Shown: in pieces, positions 40,536-49,650 of the stretch
How the letters are laid out: each line of letters starts with the position of its first letter
How positions within the stretch are numbered: the first letter of the stretch is position 1
DNA from: Limnovirga soli
GTDB lineage: Bacteria; Bacteroidota; Bacteroidia; Chitinophagales; Chitinophagaceae
Assembly (NCBI RefSeq): GCF_013106755.1
Contig: NZ_WHPF01000009.1
Coordinates: 1 to 64,000, forward strand
Length of the DNA stretch: 64,000 nt
Reading direction: 5' to 3'
Notes under the pieces: generated by a model
Databases searched by the model: none
What the model was told of the DNA's origin: nothing
The model's input: the letters and a program-made list of their open reading frames with translations, nothing else
Program-made: the position numbers and the translations under genes

Positions 40536-41861
40536 ATGAAGAATTTATTCGTTAGCATTATATTGGCTTTAGTTGTGTTGCCATCATGCAAGGATGCAGA
40601 TTATGCAAAAGAAATTCATAACCCATTACTGTATTCAAAAACAGTAAAAAGGTTGAATGACATTGTGCTGGAAAACAATTTCCCTCCCATGATTGCTTCG
40701 CGCAATTATGCTTATGCCAATATTGCTGCTTATGAAGTAATTGCTGCCGGTGATAGCAATTATCTTTCGCTGGCCGGCCAAATAAAACATTTACCTTCTA
40801 TGCCAAAACCAGCTGCAAAGGCTGAAACAGATTTTCAGTTTGCTGCTTTGCTGGCTTTTTGTAAAGTAGGTAATGCCGTTACTTTCCCCGAAGGAAGTAT
40901 GGATGAATATGTTGAGGAATTAAAGCAAAATGCAAAAGATGCAGGCATGCCTTCTGCCATTTTTGATAATAGTGTGGTATATGCCAATGCAGTTGCAGAC
41001 AGTATTTTAAGCTGGAGCAAAAAAGACCATTATGCACAAACTCGCAGTGCCAGCAAATACACCATTACCAATGAGCCGGGCACCTGGCAACCTACGCCTC
41101 CTGCATATGCACAAGGGGTAGAACCGCACTGGAGAGAAATAAGAACATTGGTTATGGATTCAGCATCGCAGTTTATGCCGGTGCGTCCACCAAAATATGA
41201 GCCGGAAAATAAATCAAGTGTATTTTACAAAGCTGTAAACGAAGTAAAAAATATTGTAGATAGCCTTACAACAGAACAAAAACACATTGCCGATTTTTGG
41301 GATGATAATCCCTTTAAATTAAATGTGGTGGGTCACGTTCAATTTGCTACCAAAAAATTTTCACCTCCGGGTCACTGGATGAATATCGTGGGCATTATTG
41401 CACACAAGCAAAATGCCGATTTTGATGCAACTGTAAGTGCTTATGCTAAAACATCTATTGCATTGTTCGAAGGTTTTATCAGCTGCTGGGATGAAAAATA
41501 CCGCAGCAGTTATGTAAGACCTGAAACTGTAATTAATAAATATTTTTCTCCCGAATGGCAACCATATATACAAACGCCTCCATTCCCCGAGTATACCAGC
41601 GGCCATGCAGTAATATCTGCTGCTGCAGCAGAAGTTATGACCAATTTATTTGGCGATAACATATCGTATACTGATACATCAGAGCTTGAGTTTGGAATAT
41701 CCAACCGCTCATTTACCTCTGTAAGGGAAGCTGCAAAAGAAGCAGGCATTTCACGCGTATATGGTGGCATACACTACAGATACTCCTGCGAAATTGGTAC
41801 CGAAGAAGGCAAACTTGTTGGTATTCTTGTAAACGATCGCATAAGAATGAAACGTAAATAG
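40536..41861 (+). CDS. Vanadium-dependent haloperoxidase/PAP2-family lipoprotein, first copy
   Basis: A 441-residue exported protein with lipoprotein signal (V-L-P-S-C, Cys18). The C-terminal half has the vanadate/phosphate pocket of vanadium haloperoxidases and PAP2 phosphatases: F-A-T-K-K-F-S-P-P-G-H-W, then P-E-Y-T-S-G-H (S355-H357) and S-R-V-Y-G-G-I-H, where the Arg-to-His spacing of six matches the vanadate ligand arrangement. Whether it oxidises halides or removes phosphate cannot be told from sequence. A paralog lies at 44189, with two barrel genes between. Confidence 0.85.
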   Translation: MKNLFVSIILALVVLPSCKDADYAKEIHNPLLYSKTVKRLNDIVLENNFPPMIASRNYAYANIAAYEVIAAGDSNYLSLAGQIKHLPSMPKPAAKAETDFQFAALLAFCKVGNAVTFPEGSMDEYVEELKQNAKDAGMPSAIFDNSVVYANAVADSILSWSKKDHYAQTRSASKYTITNEPGTWQPTPPAYAQGVEPHWREIRTLVMDSASQFMPVRPPKYEPENKSSVFYKAVNEVKNIVDSLTTEQKHIADFWDDNPFKLNVVGHVQFATKKFSPPGHWMNIVGIIAHKQNADFDATVSAYAKTSIALFEGFISCWDEKYRSSYVRPETVINKYFSPEWQPYIQTPPFPEYTSGHAVISAAAAEVMTNLFGDNISYTDTSELEFGISNRSFTSVREAAKEAGISRVYGGIHYRYSCEIGTEEGKLVGILVNDRIRMKRK

Positions 41862-41891
41862 CAGCTATCTGTTTTAGGGTAATATATTATT

Positions 41892-41940
41892 AGCCAAACT
41901 TAGTTACTGTAATTAAACATTCTTGCGTCGCACTCTTGTG
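41892..41940 (+). repeat. Box-core element, single end
   Basis: Degenerate box starting AGCC at 41892 and core TTGCGTCGCACTCTTGTG at 41923-41940, spacing 31. It starts 30 bp after the first haloperoxidase stop. The remaining 130 bp to the next gene holds no clear signal beyond two AACCAATTA copies. Confidence 0.75.
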
Positions 41941-42069
41941 CTGCATTGCACAATGCAGCAATCTATTCATTTATTCAATAACGTACATCATGAATGCATT
42001 GGCAGCTATAGCTATGCATTGCCAAAACTTGCAACCAATTACAACCAATTAACTGTTTAAATTTCTTTT

Positions 42070-43179
42070 ATGAAAAAAATATTTGCCTTCATCATTATAA
42101 TTGCTGCTGTATTAAATGTAACATATGCAAATGCACAAGGCTGTGTTGCCATTAGGGGTAATGGTGCGGCCTGCATGTTACAACATGCCGATCAACAAAA
42201 CAAACCAGGTTGGCAGTTTAGTTCAAACCTCAGGTATTTTAAATCTGATAAACATTTTAAAGGAACCGATTATCAGGAAGAAAGAATAGCCAATGGCACA
42301 GAAGTAATCAATCATCAGGCCGCTGTAGACCTTGCATTAACAAGGGTATTTAATCAGCGTTGGTCTGCCATGATTGATGTGCCAGTATTATCAAATGCCC
42401 GCTCCTCATTATATGAACATGGGTTAATCAATGGTGTAAATACCTTTCAACAAAGACATTCTATGCATACCTTCGGTATAGGCGATATTCGTGTAGCAGC
42501 CTACCGTTGGATGCTGGATCCTGCAAAAAACAAAAATTTTAATTTTCAGTTAGGACTGGGTATCAAGTTTGCAACTGGAGATTATAATGCCAAAGATTAC
42601 TGGTACAATGTTGGCCCGGGTGGCACAAAAGAATTGCGTAATGTAGATCAATCTATTCAATTAGGCGATGGTGGTACAGGTTTAACAACTGAATTAAACA
42701 CCTTCATTAATATCACCAAAAATTTAAATGCTTACGGTAATTTTTATTATTTAATTAATCCAAGAGAACAAAATGGTTCAAGAACTTACCGCGAAACACT
42801 TGCCCCATCTTTGGCTAACGAGGCCATCTGTAGTGTTCCAGATCAATACATGGCCCGCTTTGGCGTTAATTACTCATTCAATCATATTAAAGGATTAAGT
42901 GTTGCTACAGGTTTGCGTTGGGAAGGTATTCCAGTAAATGACCTTGCAGGTGGCAGTGGCGATTTCCGCAGACCAGGTTACGTAATGTCAATAGAACCAG
43001 GCATCAATTATACTATTAAAAACGTAAATCTCTTTACATCTGTTCCCGTAGCATTAGTGCGTAACAGAACCCAAAGTGTAACAGATAAAGAATATTCAAA
43101 ATTAACTGGCACATTTAAACAAGGCGATGCAGCATTCTCTGATTATGTGATTAACATTGGGTTCGCCGTTAAATTTTAA
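42070..43179 (+). CDS. Outer membrane beta-barrel protein, first copy
   Basis: A 369-residue protein with a signal peptide (cleavage near A-N-A-Q) and alternating aromatic/polar segments ending in K-F, typical of an outer membrane barrel of the phenol-degradation/MetA-like or general transporter type. Two Cys sit at the mature N-terminus. Strands with F-N-F-Q-L-G-L-G-I-K-F and Y-V-M-S-I-E-P-G-I-N-Y are visible. It follows the first haloperoxidase and precedes another barrel by 29 bp, so the pair may form a channel for haloperoxidase substrates. That is an inference. Confidence 0.75.
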   Translation: MKKIFAFIIIIAAVLNVTYANAQGCVAIRGNGAACMLQHADQQNKPGWQFSSNLRYFKSDKHFKGTDYQEERIANGTEVINHQAAVDLALTRVFNQRWSAMIDVPVLSNARSSLYEHGLINGVNTFQQRHSMHTFGIGDIRVAAYRWMLDPAKNKNFNFQLGLGIKFATGDYNAKDYWYNVGPGGTKELRNVDQSIQLGDGGTGLTTELNTFINITKNLNAYGNFYYLINPREQNGSRTYRETLAPSLANEAICSVPDQYMARFGVNYSFNHIKGLSVATGLRWEGIPVNDLAGGSGDFRRPGYVMSIEPGINYTIKNVNLFTSVPVALVRNRTQSVTDKEYSKLTGTFKQGDAAFSDYVINIGFAVKF

Positions 43180-43208
43180 ATCAAAGCACTTTAAATAAAA
43201 TACAATTC

Positions 43209-44168
43209 ATGAAATCTTTTTTCAAAAAAATTGCCGCTTTTTTTTGTATTGGAGTAGCAGCAATATTAATTTCTAACAGTGCATTGGCACAAACAGATCA
43301 GGATGCCATTATGATGAGCAAAAACAATTTTTGTGTTGGCCTCATGTATGGTTATGGTAGCTGGAAAAATTATTGGGAAGGAACTTATAAAAGAGATAAT
43401 GAAAACCTGGGAAGGGTTTCTTCTCAAATGGTTGGCTTAATGGGTAATTACGGCATTAAACGTAATTTAAATATTCTATTTAGTGTTCCCTATATCAGCA
43501 ATAAACCTTCTGCCGGCACTTTGCATCCTATGCATGGTATTCAGGATTTGTCTTTATGGGCAAAATGGATGCCTGTAAAAACATCCGTGGGCAATGGTGC
43601 ATTATCTGTGTTTGCAATAGGTGGCATATCTACTCCTTTAACCGATTATACACCAGATCTATTACCTCTTTCCATTGGTTTACATAGTACCAATCTTACA
43701 GCACGGGTAATGGCCGATTATGAGTTAGGTAAATTTTTTGTAACAGCATCAGGTACGTATACATACCGGAATAATATCACCATTGACAGGAATGCTTATT
43801 ATACAACAGAACTGCATTTAACCAACGATGTAGAAATGCCTGATGTGGCATCTGTTAACTTCAGAACAGGTTATCGTACAGGTCATTTAATAGCCGAAGC
43901 TGTTGTAAACAGCTCAAAAACACTGGGTGGTTTTGATATTCGTAAAAACGATATGCCTTTTGCCAGCAACGAAATGAATGCAACTACAGCGGGTGCGGCT
44001 TTTAAATACACGTTTAAAAAAATCCATCAGTTGGCATTGGTTGGTAGTGCCAATTATGTAATTGCCGGCCGAAATGTAGGACAATCATTTTCCGTAAGCG
44101 GAGGTGTATTCTACGCTTTCAATGTAAAGGGTACCAACAAAAAAGAAGAAAAAAGTACATCAAATTAA
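43209..44168 (+). CDS. Outer membrane beta-barrel protein, second copy
   Basis: A 319-residue exported barrel protein; signal peptide ending near A-L-A-Q. It resembles the preceding gene product in general plan, with strands such as G-V-L-M-Y-G-Y-G-S-W and A-G-A-A-F-K-Y-T-F, but has a charged Lys/Glu tail instead of a terminal aromatic. It starts 29 bp after the previous gene and is followed 20 bp later by the second haloperoxidase, so the three form one transcript. No specific function recognised. Confidence 0.75.
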   Translation: MKSFFKKIAAFFCIGVAAILISNSALAQTDQDAIMMSKNNFCVGLMYGYGSWKNYWEGTYKRDNENLGRVSSQMVGLMGNYGIKRNLNILFSVPYISNKPSAGTLHPMHGIQDLSLWAKWMPVKTSVGNGALSVFAIGGISTPLTDYTPDLLPLSIGLHSTNLTARVMADYELGKFFVTASGTYTYRNNITIDRNAYYTTELHLTNDVEMPDVASVNFRTGYRTGHLIAEAVVNSSKTLGGFDIRKNDMPFASNEMNATTAGAAFKYTFKKIHQLALVGSANYVIAGRNVGQSFSVSGGVFYAFNVKGTNKKEEKSTSN

Positions 44169-44188
44169 TTAGTCATAAGTAGTATAAC

Positions 44189-45751
44189 ATGAAAAAGACA
44201 TTCATACTGTTATCTGTTTTGGTTTCGGGTATTTTATTAATGCAGTCATCCTGTTCAAAAGCGGTTTCTAGCCGTACAGATGGAGCACCTGCTTTAAACC
44301 CCGCCAGCACTGATTTAACCGCCGGTACCTGGAAACTGGTATTATTATCCCGGCCAGATTCTTTTGCCGTAGCTGCCCCTGCAGCCACCAATACACCTGG
44401 TTATATTGGTGAATTAAACGAAATAAAGGGCCTGCAATCTAATTTAACCGATGCTCAAATAGGCAATATTAAGTATTGGAGTGCCGGGGCCGTATTAAGG
44501 TGGAATGAAATAATGCGTGAATTGGTTGCCAAACACAATTTGCCACCTTATCAAAACGAAGATGATACTTATCCTATTCCAAGTGCAGCCAATCCATTTA
44601 GTTATCCTCAGTTTCCATTCGCCAACCCGCCATATGCGGCAAGAGCATATGCCTATATAAGTGCTGCACAATATGATGCGCTGGTAGCCTGCTGGCATTA
44701 TAAAAAGCAATACAACAGAATGGCTCCATTTAAAATTGATTCTGTTATTAATGCAAACAGTACTTATATTAATAAATCTGATTTGCCATCCTATCCATCA
44801 GAACAGGCTGTACTGGCAGGCGTTACCGCAGAATTAATGAAAGCATTTTTCCCAACAGAAATTGCATTGGTAAATGCCAAAGTTGATGCATTGCAAAATG
44901 CTACCATGGCTTCGGGTGCTTGTACCCGCAGCGACTGGACGGCAGGTGAAACGCTTGGCCGGCAGATAGCTTCGGTATTTAGTGCACGGGGCAGAACAGA
45001 TAATACTTCAAAAGCAGTGGGTACACCTGCACAGTGGGATAGCCTGGCTACCGCCACAACAGCAAAGGGCGAAACGCCATGGATAAGTTTGGAAACACCA
45101 AAACGTCCTCCTATGTTGCCATTCTTTGGTAATGTAAAACCTTTTCTATTCGATTCTTTAACCGTGGTAAATGTATTAAGGCCAGGCCCGCCACCATCTA
45201 CCAGCAGCGATCAAATGAAAAAAGAAACCGCCGAAATTTACGATATGGTTAAAAGCCCTAGCAGTAAAGAAATAGAATTGGTACATTTTTGGGCAGATGG
45301 TGCAGGCACTTATACACCACCCGGCCATTGGAATGCCATAGCCGCAGAAGATTTTATATCACAAAACTTTAGTGAAGTACGCTGGGCACGTAATATGGCA
45401 TTGTTAAACATGTCATTAATGGATGCCGGTATAGTTTGCTGGAATACCAAATACTTTTATTTTAACCCCCGTCCTTCTCAGTTAAATACGGCTTTAAAAT
45501 CAACAACAGGTATACCAAACTTCCCTGCGTATATTTCGGGGCATTCTACGTTTAGTGGCGCAGCAGCAGCTATTTTGGGGCATATTATTCCATCAAGGGC
45601 TGGCGATTATGATGCAATGGCAAAAGATGCTTCTATGTCCAGAATGTATGGTGGGTTACATTTTCGAACCGATTGTGAAGTGGGTTTAACTGTGGGTAAA
45701 AATGTAGGTAATTATGCCATACAAAGGGCGGTTACAGATGGTGCAGAATAA
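44189..45751 (+). CDS. Vanadium-dependent haloperoxidase/PAP2-family lipoprotein, second copy
   Basis: A 520-residue paralog of the protein at 40536. The lipoprotein signal has S-S-C (Cys22). The vanadate pocket is complete: T-Y-T-P-P-G-H-W-N, I-S-G-H-S-T-F-S-G-A (S450-H452) and S-R-M-Y-G-G-L-H. It has a longer N-terminal domain (about residues 40-300) than its relative. The gene ends at a terminator, closing the cluster of two haloperoxidase-like proteins and two barrels. Halide oxidation and phosphatase activity are both possible. Confidence 0.85.
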   Translation: MKKTFILLSVLVSGILLMQSSCSKAVSSRTDGAPALNPASTDLTAGTWKLVLLSRPDSFAVAAPAATNTPGYIGELNEIKGLQSNLTDAQIGNIKYWSAGAVLRWNEIMRELVAKHNLPPYQNEDDTYPIPSAANPFSYPQFPFANPPYAARAYAYISAAQYDALVACWHYKKQYNRMAPFKIDSVINANSTYINKSDLPSYPSEQAVLAGVTAELMKAFFPTEIALVNAKVDALQNATMASGACTRSDWTAGETLGRQIASVFSARGRTDNTSKAVGTPAQWDSLATATTAKGETPWISLETPKRPPMLPFFGNVKPFLFDSLTVVNVLRPGPPPSTSSDQMKKETAEIYDMVKSPSSKEIELVHFWADGAGTYTPPGHWNAIAAEDFISQNFSEVRWARNMALLNMSLMDAGIVCWNTKYFYFNPRPSQLNTALKSTTGIPNFPAYISGHSTFSGAAAAILGHIIPSRAGDYDAMAKDASMSRMYGGLHFRTDCEVGLTVGKNVGNYAIQRAVTDGAE

Positions 45752-45799
45752 AATAAGCAGAAATTTTTCCTCATAACAATTCAAGCAGTTTAGTTGTGT

Positions 45800-45831
45800 A
45801 ACCTTCCTGTCTCTACAGGAAGGTTGTTTTT
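45800..45831 (+). terminator. Terminator after the haloperoxidase cluster
   Basis: AACCTTCCTGT (45800-45810) pairs with ACAGGAAGGTT (45815-45825) around CTCT, followed by GTTTTTC. Confidence 0.9.
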
Positions 45832-45852
45832 CTTTTATTGAAAAGTATTTTG

Positions 45853-46018
45853 AGCCGGGCTGAATATCCTATTGCAACTTTACTTGCGTCGCACACTTGT
45901 ACTGTTGCCGCAGCAGGCAACAAAATACAAATGCTGCTAGAAATTAGCTGCTGCCATATAATCCGAACCCTGAACCGAGCGTGGCAAGTAAAGCTAAATA
46001 GCTAAGCTTAAGCCGGCT
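45853..46018. repeat. Box-core element, paired (P3)
   Basis: Left: box AGCCGGGC 45853-45860, core TTGCGTCGCACACTTGTAC 45884-45902, spacing 31. Right, inverted: variant core GAACCGAGCGTGGCAAG 45972-45988 followed by TAAAGC and box AGCCGGCT 46011-46018. The inverted arms share GCTTTACTTGC. With the terminator it fills most of the 363-bp gap 45752-46114; the remainder holds the fecA-like upstream region. Confidence 0.85.
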
Positions 46019-46047
46019 TAATAAATTTTAATTGCATGTATAACGGG

Positions 46048-46063
46048 TATGATAGAAATCATA
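46048..46063. promoter_or_regulatory. Palindrome upstream of the FecA-like gene
   Basis: TATGAT-AGAA-ATCATA, a perfect 6-bp inverted repeat 22 bp before a -7-like TATTTTTG (46085-46092). It could be an operator for a metal or siderophore regulator; this is unproven. Confidence 0.3.
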
Positions 46064-46114
46064 ACAAGCCCGCTGCAAGAAAAATATTTTTGTAACTATT
46101 CTTAAAAATGGAAA

Positions 46115-48292
46115 ATGAAAAAGCAATTAGGCAGTATATTTTTTTTGTTATTGGCTAATATGGTAACTGCACAGGAACAAACAGATACCATTGTAGGCAA
46201 ACAAATAAATAAGGTGAGGGTAAAGGCTTTTACCAATACTATTGAACGTATGCCTGCCATAACCGGCACCCGTATTTGGAACGGTAAAAAAACCGAAGTA
46301 CTAAATTTAAATGGCATTGATGCCAATATTGCCGAGAAAACTGCCCGCCAGGTATTTGCAAAAGTGCCGGGTGTTTTTGTGTACGATATGGATGGTAGCG
46401 GTAATCAGGTAAATATTTCTGTTCGCGGCCTTGACCCTCACCGCGGCTGGGAGCTAAACATCCGCAGCAACGGTGTACTTACCAATACCGATATGTACGG
46501 TTATCCTGCCAGCCATTATAGCATGCCAATGGAAGCTATAGACAGAATTGAATTGGTACGTGGTACAGGTTCATTACAATTTGGCGCACAGTTTGGCGGT
46601 ATGCTTAATTATGTAAGTAAACAACCCGATACCACTAAACAAGCTGCTTTTGAATCAATTAATTCCGCAGGTTCATTTGGAATGCTAAGTACCTATAACG
46701 CCTTAAGCGGCCGTATTGGCAAAGTAGATTATAGTACTTATTACAGCAAACGCAGCTCCGATGGTTACCGCAATAATAGCCATAGCGATTATGAAGCGCA
46801 ATATGCCATGCTACGTTATGCCATTAATAAAAGCATGGTATTAAAAGCCGAATTTGGAAGGTCAAAATATGTGTATCAATTACCGGGTCAGTTAACGGAT
46901 AGTATGTTTTATGCCAATCCCCGCCAGTCAACCCGGTCAAGAAATTATTATAGTCCAGATATTTATATTCCATCACTTAACCTGGAATGGCAGCTATCGC
47001 CACAAACAAAATTATCTGTTACCAGTTCTGCAGTATTGGGCAGCAGAAGCAGTGTTATGTTTGATAAAACAGCGGATATAAAAGATTCGTTAAACGCTGC
47101 CACCATGCAATACAATAACCGTCAGGTTGATATTGATAATTACCACAGTTTTACAACAGAGGCCATCGTATTACATCAATATAAACTGGGCAAGCAAATA
47201 CATGCATTAACCCTGGGGGCACAACTTATTAATAACGATTTGCATCGCCGCCAGCAAGGCAAAGGCACAACCGGCAGCGATTTTGATTTAACCCTTTTTA
47301 CGCCAGGCTGGGGTCGAGACCTGCATTTTAAAACCAACAATATTGCCTTGTTTGCCGAAAATATCTTCAGGGTTAACAATAAACTTACGGTTAGTCCGGG
47401 TATAAGATGGGAACATGGACAGTCAGACATGAGCGGCACCATTAGCTATTATAACGAAGCTAATTTACCCAATAGCATTAAACATAATTTTGTGCTGCTG
47501 GGTTTAAACACACAATACGAAATAAATAAAAACACCAACTTATATGCTGGCTTTGCGCAAGCCTACCGCCCTGTAATTTTTAAAGATATTATTCCGGCAT
47601 CTATTTACGAAGCGGCAGATAAAAATTTAAAAGATGCTTACGGTTATACCGTTGAAGCAGGTTTTAGAGGCAATGCCAGTGGCTTAAAATGGGATGCCAG
47701 CCTGTTTCATATTACCTATAATAACCGGATAGGGGCACTAAGCACTAAAGACGATGCGGGTAATTATTTACTATATAGAACCAATATTGGCAACTCTGCC
47801 ACCAATGGAATTGAACTATTTGCAGAGTATGGATATACTTTACCCAACAAAATTTATGTATCCGTATTTAGCTCCACTGCATTTATGCAGGCCACTTATA
47901 CAAAAGCTGCAGTAAAATCGGGTAACAATAATATTGACATTAGTGGCAATAAAGTAGAAAGTGTGCCTGGTGTAATTACCCGTAATGGAATAACCACCAA
48001 ATACAATGGAGCCAGTATTTCGTTGTTGTATAGTTATACTGCCAAAACCTTTGCCGATCCTTTAAATACGGTACAGCCATCCTTTAATGGTGCAGTTGGG
48101 CTGGTACCTGCTTATGGGTTATTTGATATTAATACCACCTTTCGTTTATCGTCTAAATGCATGTTAAGGTGTAATGTAAATAATGTATTCAACAAGCAAT
48201 ACTTTACCAAGCGACCAGGCTTTTATCCCGGCCCTGGCATCTGGCCATCAGATGGTCGCAGCTTTAATGTGAGCGTTGGTGTAAAATTGTAA
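46115..48292 (+). CDS. TonB-dependent receptor, FecA-like
   Basis: A 725-residue TonB-dependent outer membrane transporter. Signal peptide ends near V-T-A-Q. The plug domain (about residues 55-165) has V-F-A-K-V-P-G-V-F-V-Y-D-M-D-G-S-G-N-Q and I-S-V-R-G-L-D-P-H-R-G-W, close to Fe(III)-dicitrate receptor FecA; the barrel follows and ends in V-G-V-K-L. There is no long N-terminal signalling domain, so it does not control its own sigma factor. Substrate is probably a ferric siderophore or citrate complex. The FecIR regulators are not adjacent. Confidence 0.9.
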   Translation: MKKQLGSIFFLLLANMVTAQEQTDTIVGKQINKVRVKAFTNTIERMPAITGTRIWNGKKTEVLNLNGIDANIAEKTARQVFAKVPGVFVYDMDGSGNQVNISVRGLDPHRGWELNIRSNGVLTNTDMYGYPASHYSMPMEAIDRIELVRGTGSLQFGAQFGGMLNYVSKQPDTTKQAAFESINSAGSFGMLSTYNALSGRIGKVDYSTYYSKRSSDGYRNNSHSDYEAQYAMLRYAINKSMVLKAEFGRSKYVYQLPGQLTDSMFYANPRQSTRSRNYYSPDIYIPSLNLEWQLSPQTKLSVTSSAVLGSRSSVMFDKTADIKDSLNAATMQYNNRQVDIDNYHSFTTEAIVLHQYKLGKQIHALTLGAQLINNDLHRRQQGKGTTGSDFDLTLFTPGWGRDLHFKTNNIALFAENIFRVNNKLTVSPGIRWEHGQSDMSGTISYYNEANLPNSIKHNFVLLGLNTQYEINKNTNLYAGFAQAYRPVIFKDIIPASIYEAADKNLKDAYGYTVEAGFRGNASGLKWDASLFHITYNNRIGALSTKDDAGNYLLYRTNIGNSATNGIELFAEYGYTLPNKIYVSVFSSTAFMQATYTKAAVKSGNNNIDISGNKVESVPGVITRNGITTKYNGASISLLYSYTAKTFADPLNTVQPSFNGAVGLVPAYGLFDINTTFRLSSKCMLRCNVNNVFNKQYFTKRPGFYPGPGIWPSDGRSFNVSVGVKL

Positions 48293-48320
48293 TTAGTGTA
48301 AACCATGATTCTCATCAGTG

Positions 48321-48361
48321 TTTTACAAAAAGGGGCCTTCTATTTTTGAAGCCTTGTAAAA
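48321..48361. other. Two-tier hairpin after the receptor gene
   Basis: TTTTACAA (48321-48328) pairs with TTGTAAAA (48354-48361), enclosing a GGCCTTC/GAAGCC inner stem. No T-run follows directly, so it may be a weak terminator or an mRNA-stability element 14 bp before the next gene. Confidence 0.45.
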
Positions 48362-48374
48362 GCTAAATTTTTCT

Positions 48375-48854
48375 ATGCAACACAAAACTATTGTTACGCC
48401 GCAGCAATCGGCAGTTTCAGCTATGTCATTATTAAGAATTAGTGTGGGTATTGTATACCTGTGGTTTGGGGCACTAAAGTTTATACAGGGATTAAGCCCA
48501 GCAGAGCAATTGGCAATGGCCACCATACATAAACTCACATTTGGGTTAATAAACGATCATACCAATATTATGCTTCTGGCCAGTTGGGAATGCCTGGTTG
48601 GGTTAATACTAATTACAGGTAAGTTTTTAAAACCAGCACTTTACTTTTTATTTCTGCATATGGTGTGTACGTTTACACCCTTTATATTTTTTCCCGAACA
48701 AACATTTCGCTTTGCACCTTATGGGCTCACATTAACCGGCCAATACATTGTAAAAAACATTATCATCATTGCAGCCGGAATAGTATTATGGAAGGCTGAA
48801 AAAGAAAAAGTAGCCAGCAAATCCTTTCAGCAAATGGCATATGCAGGGCATTAG
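48375..48854 (+). CDS. DoxX-like membrane protein
   Basis: A 159-residue membrane protein with four helices (about residues 18-38, 65-85, 90-110, 122-142) and the DoxX-type pattern L-R-I-S-V-G-I-V-Y-L-W-F-G-A-L-K-F near residue 20, then E-C-L-V-G-L-I-L-I-T-G-K-F. Its role is not known; relatives associate with thiosulfate or quinone oxidation and oxidative stress. It lies 82 bp after the receptor gene, so it may be in the same transcript, and it is followed by an element. Confidence 0.8.
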   Translation: MQHKTIVTPQQSAVSAMSLLRISVGIVYLWFGALKFIQGLSPAEQLAMATIHKLTFGLINDHTNIMLLASWECLVGLILITGKFLKPALYFLFLHMVCTFTPFIFFPEQTFRFAPYGLTLTGQYIVKNIIIIAAGIVLWKAEKEKVASKSFQQMAYAGH

Positions 48855-48870
48855 TAACTGCTACAATTAT

Positions 48871-48920
48871 GTACCGGGCAAAAGCCCTAATGGCAACATC
48901 CTTGCGTCGCACTCTTGTAC
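48871..48920 (+). repeat. Box-core element, single end
   Basis: Box GTACCGGGC at 48871-48879 and core TTGCGTCGCACTCTTGTAC at 48902-48920, spacing 31. It starts 16 bp after the DoxX-like stop. Confidence 0.85.
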
Positions 48921-49107
48921 TTGCAGATGCTTTAAGCAACTTTTTTAAAAACAGGCTGTAGGGTGTAAACGGTATCTATTATTTTATAGATAATATTTTT
49001 TTGTAAATGCGCCTTTAGGTATAGCAAAACGTTTTTTGTTTTCTATAACACCATATAAAAATGCTGGCACCGTATTTGGCTTACACCTGTTATTAAAACA
49101 GGAAGTC

Positions 49108-49605
49108 ATGAAAAAATTAATTTTACTTGCGGCATTAATAATAGCCGGCACAGCATTTAACAACACCAAAGCACAAATAAAAGTTAGCCTTAATGTTAAT
49201 ATTGGCAGCCAACCTGCCTGGGGTCCGGTAGGTTACGATTATGTGCAATACTACTATATGCCCGATATTGATGTGTACTACTATGTGCCCACACAACGTT
49301 ATGTGTATCTCGACCGCGGACATTGGGTTTTTTCTCCTTATTTACCCGTTAGGTATCGTAATTACAATATGTATTCAGGGTATAAAGTGGTTATCAACGA
49401 ACCCAAAGCCTATATGCACCATAATGTGCATGTAATAAACTACCAGCGTTATAAGGGCAATAATGGCAAACAGGTCATTATTCGTAATAGTACAGATCCT
49501 AAATATGTGGTGGTAAACGCCAAATACAAAAAGGAAAATGAACAAAAAGAAAAAGCTAAAGCCAAAAAGCCCGGCGAGAATAAGAACAAAAGGGACAGAA
49601 GATAA
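49108..49605 (+). CDS. Tyr-rich secreted protein of unknown function
   Basis: 165 residues from the start at 49108, which opens the signal peptide M-K-K-L-I-L-L-A-A-L (cleavage near T-K-A-Q); an upstream in-frame ATG at 49036 gives a worse N-terminus. The mature region has the pattern I-G-S-Q-P-A-W-G-P-V-G-Y-D-Y-V-Q-Y-Y-Y, Tyr-rich and beta, followed by a long Lys/Glu/Asn-rich basic tail (about residues 130-165). The same type occurs widely in Bacteroidota without a known role, probably at the envelope. Confidence 0.75.
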   Translation: MKKLILLAALIIAGTAFNNTKAQIKVSLNVNIGSQPAWGPVGYDYVQYYYMPDIDVYYYVPTQRYVYLDRGHWVFSPYLPVRYRNYNMYSGYKVVINEPKAYMHHNVHVINYQRYKGNNGKQVIIRNSTDPKYVVVNAKYKKENEQKEKAKAKKPGENKNKRDRR

Positions 49606-49613
49606 TAAACAAT

Positions 49614-49648
49614 AAAAAAAGCCCCGCAAAAAAATGCGGGGCTTTTTT
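49614..49648. terminator. Bidirectional terminator
   Basis: GCCCCGCA (49621-49628) pairs with TGCGGGGC (49635-49642), with an A-run before and a T-run after. It serves the secreted-protein gene (+) and the convergent phosphatase gene (-). Confidence 0.92.
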
Positions 49649-49650
49649 GT

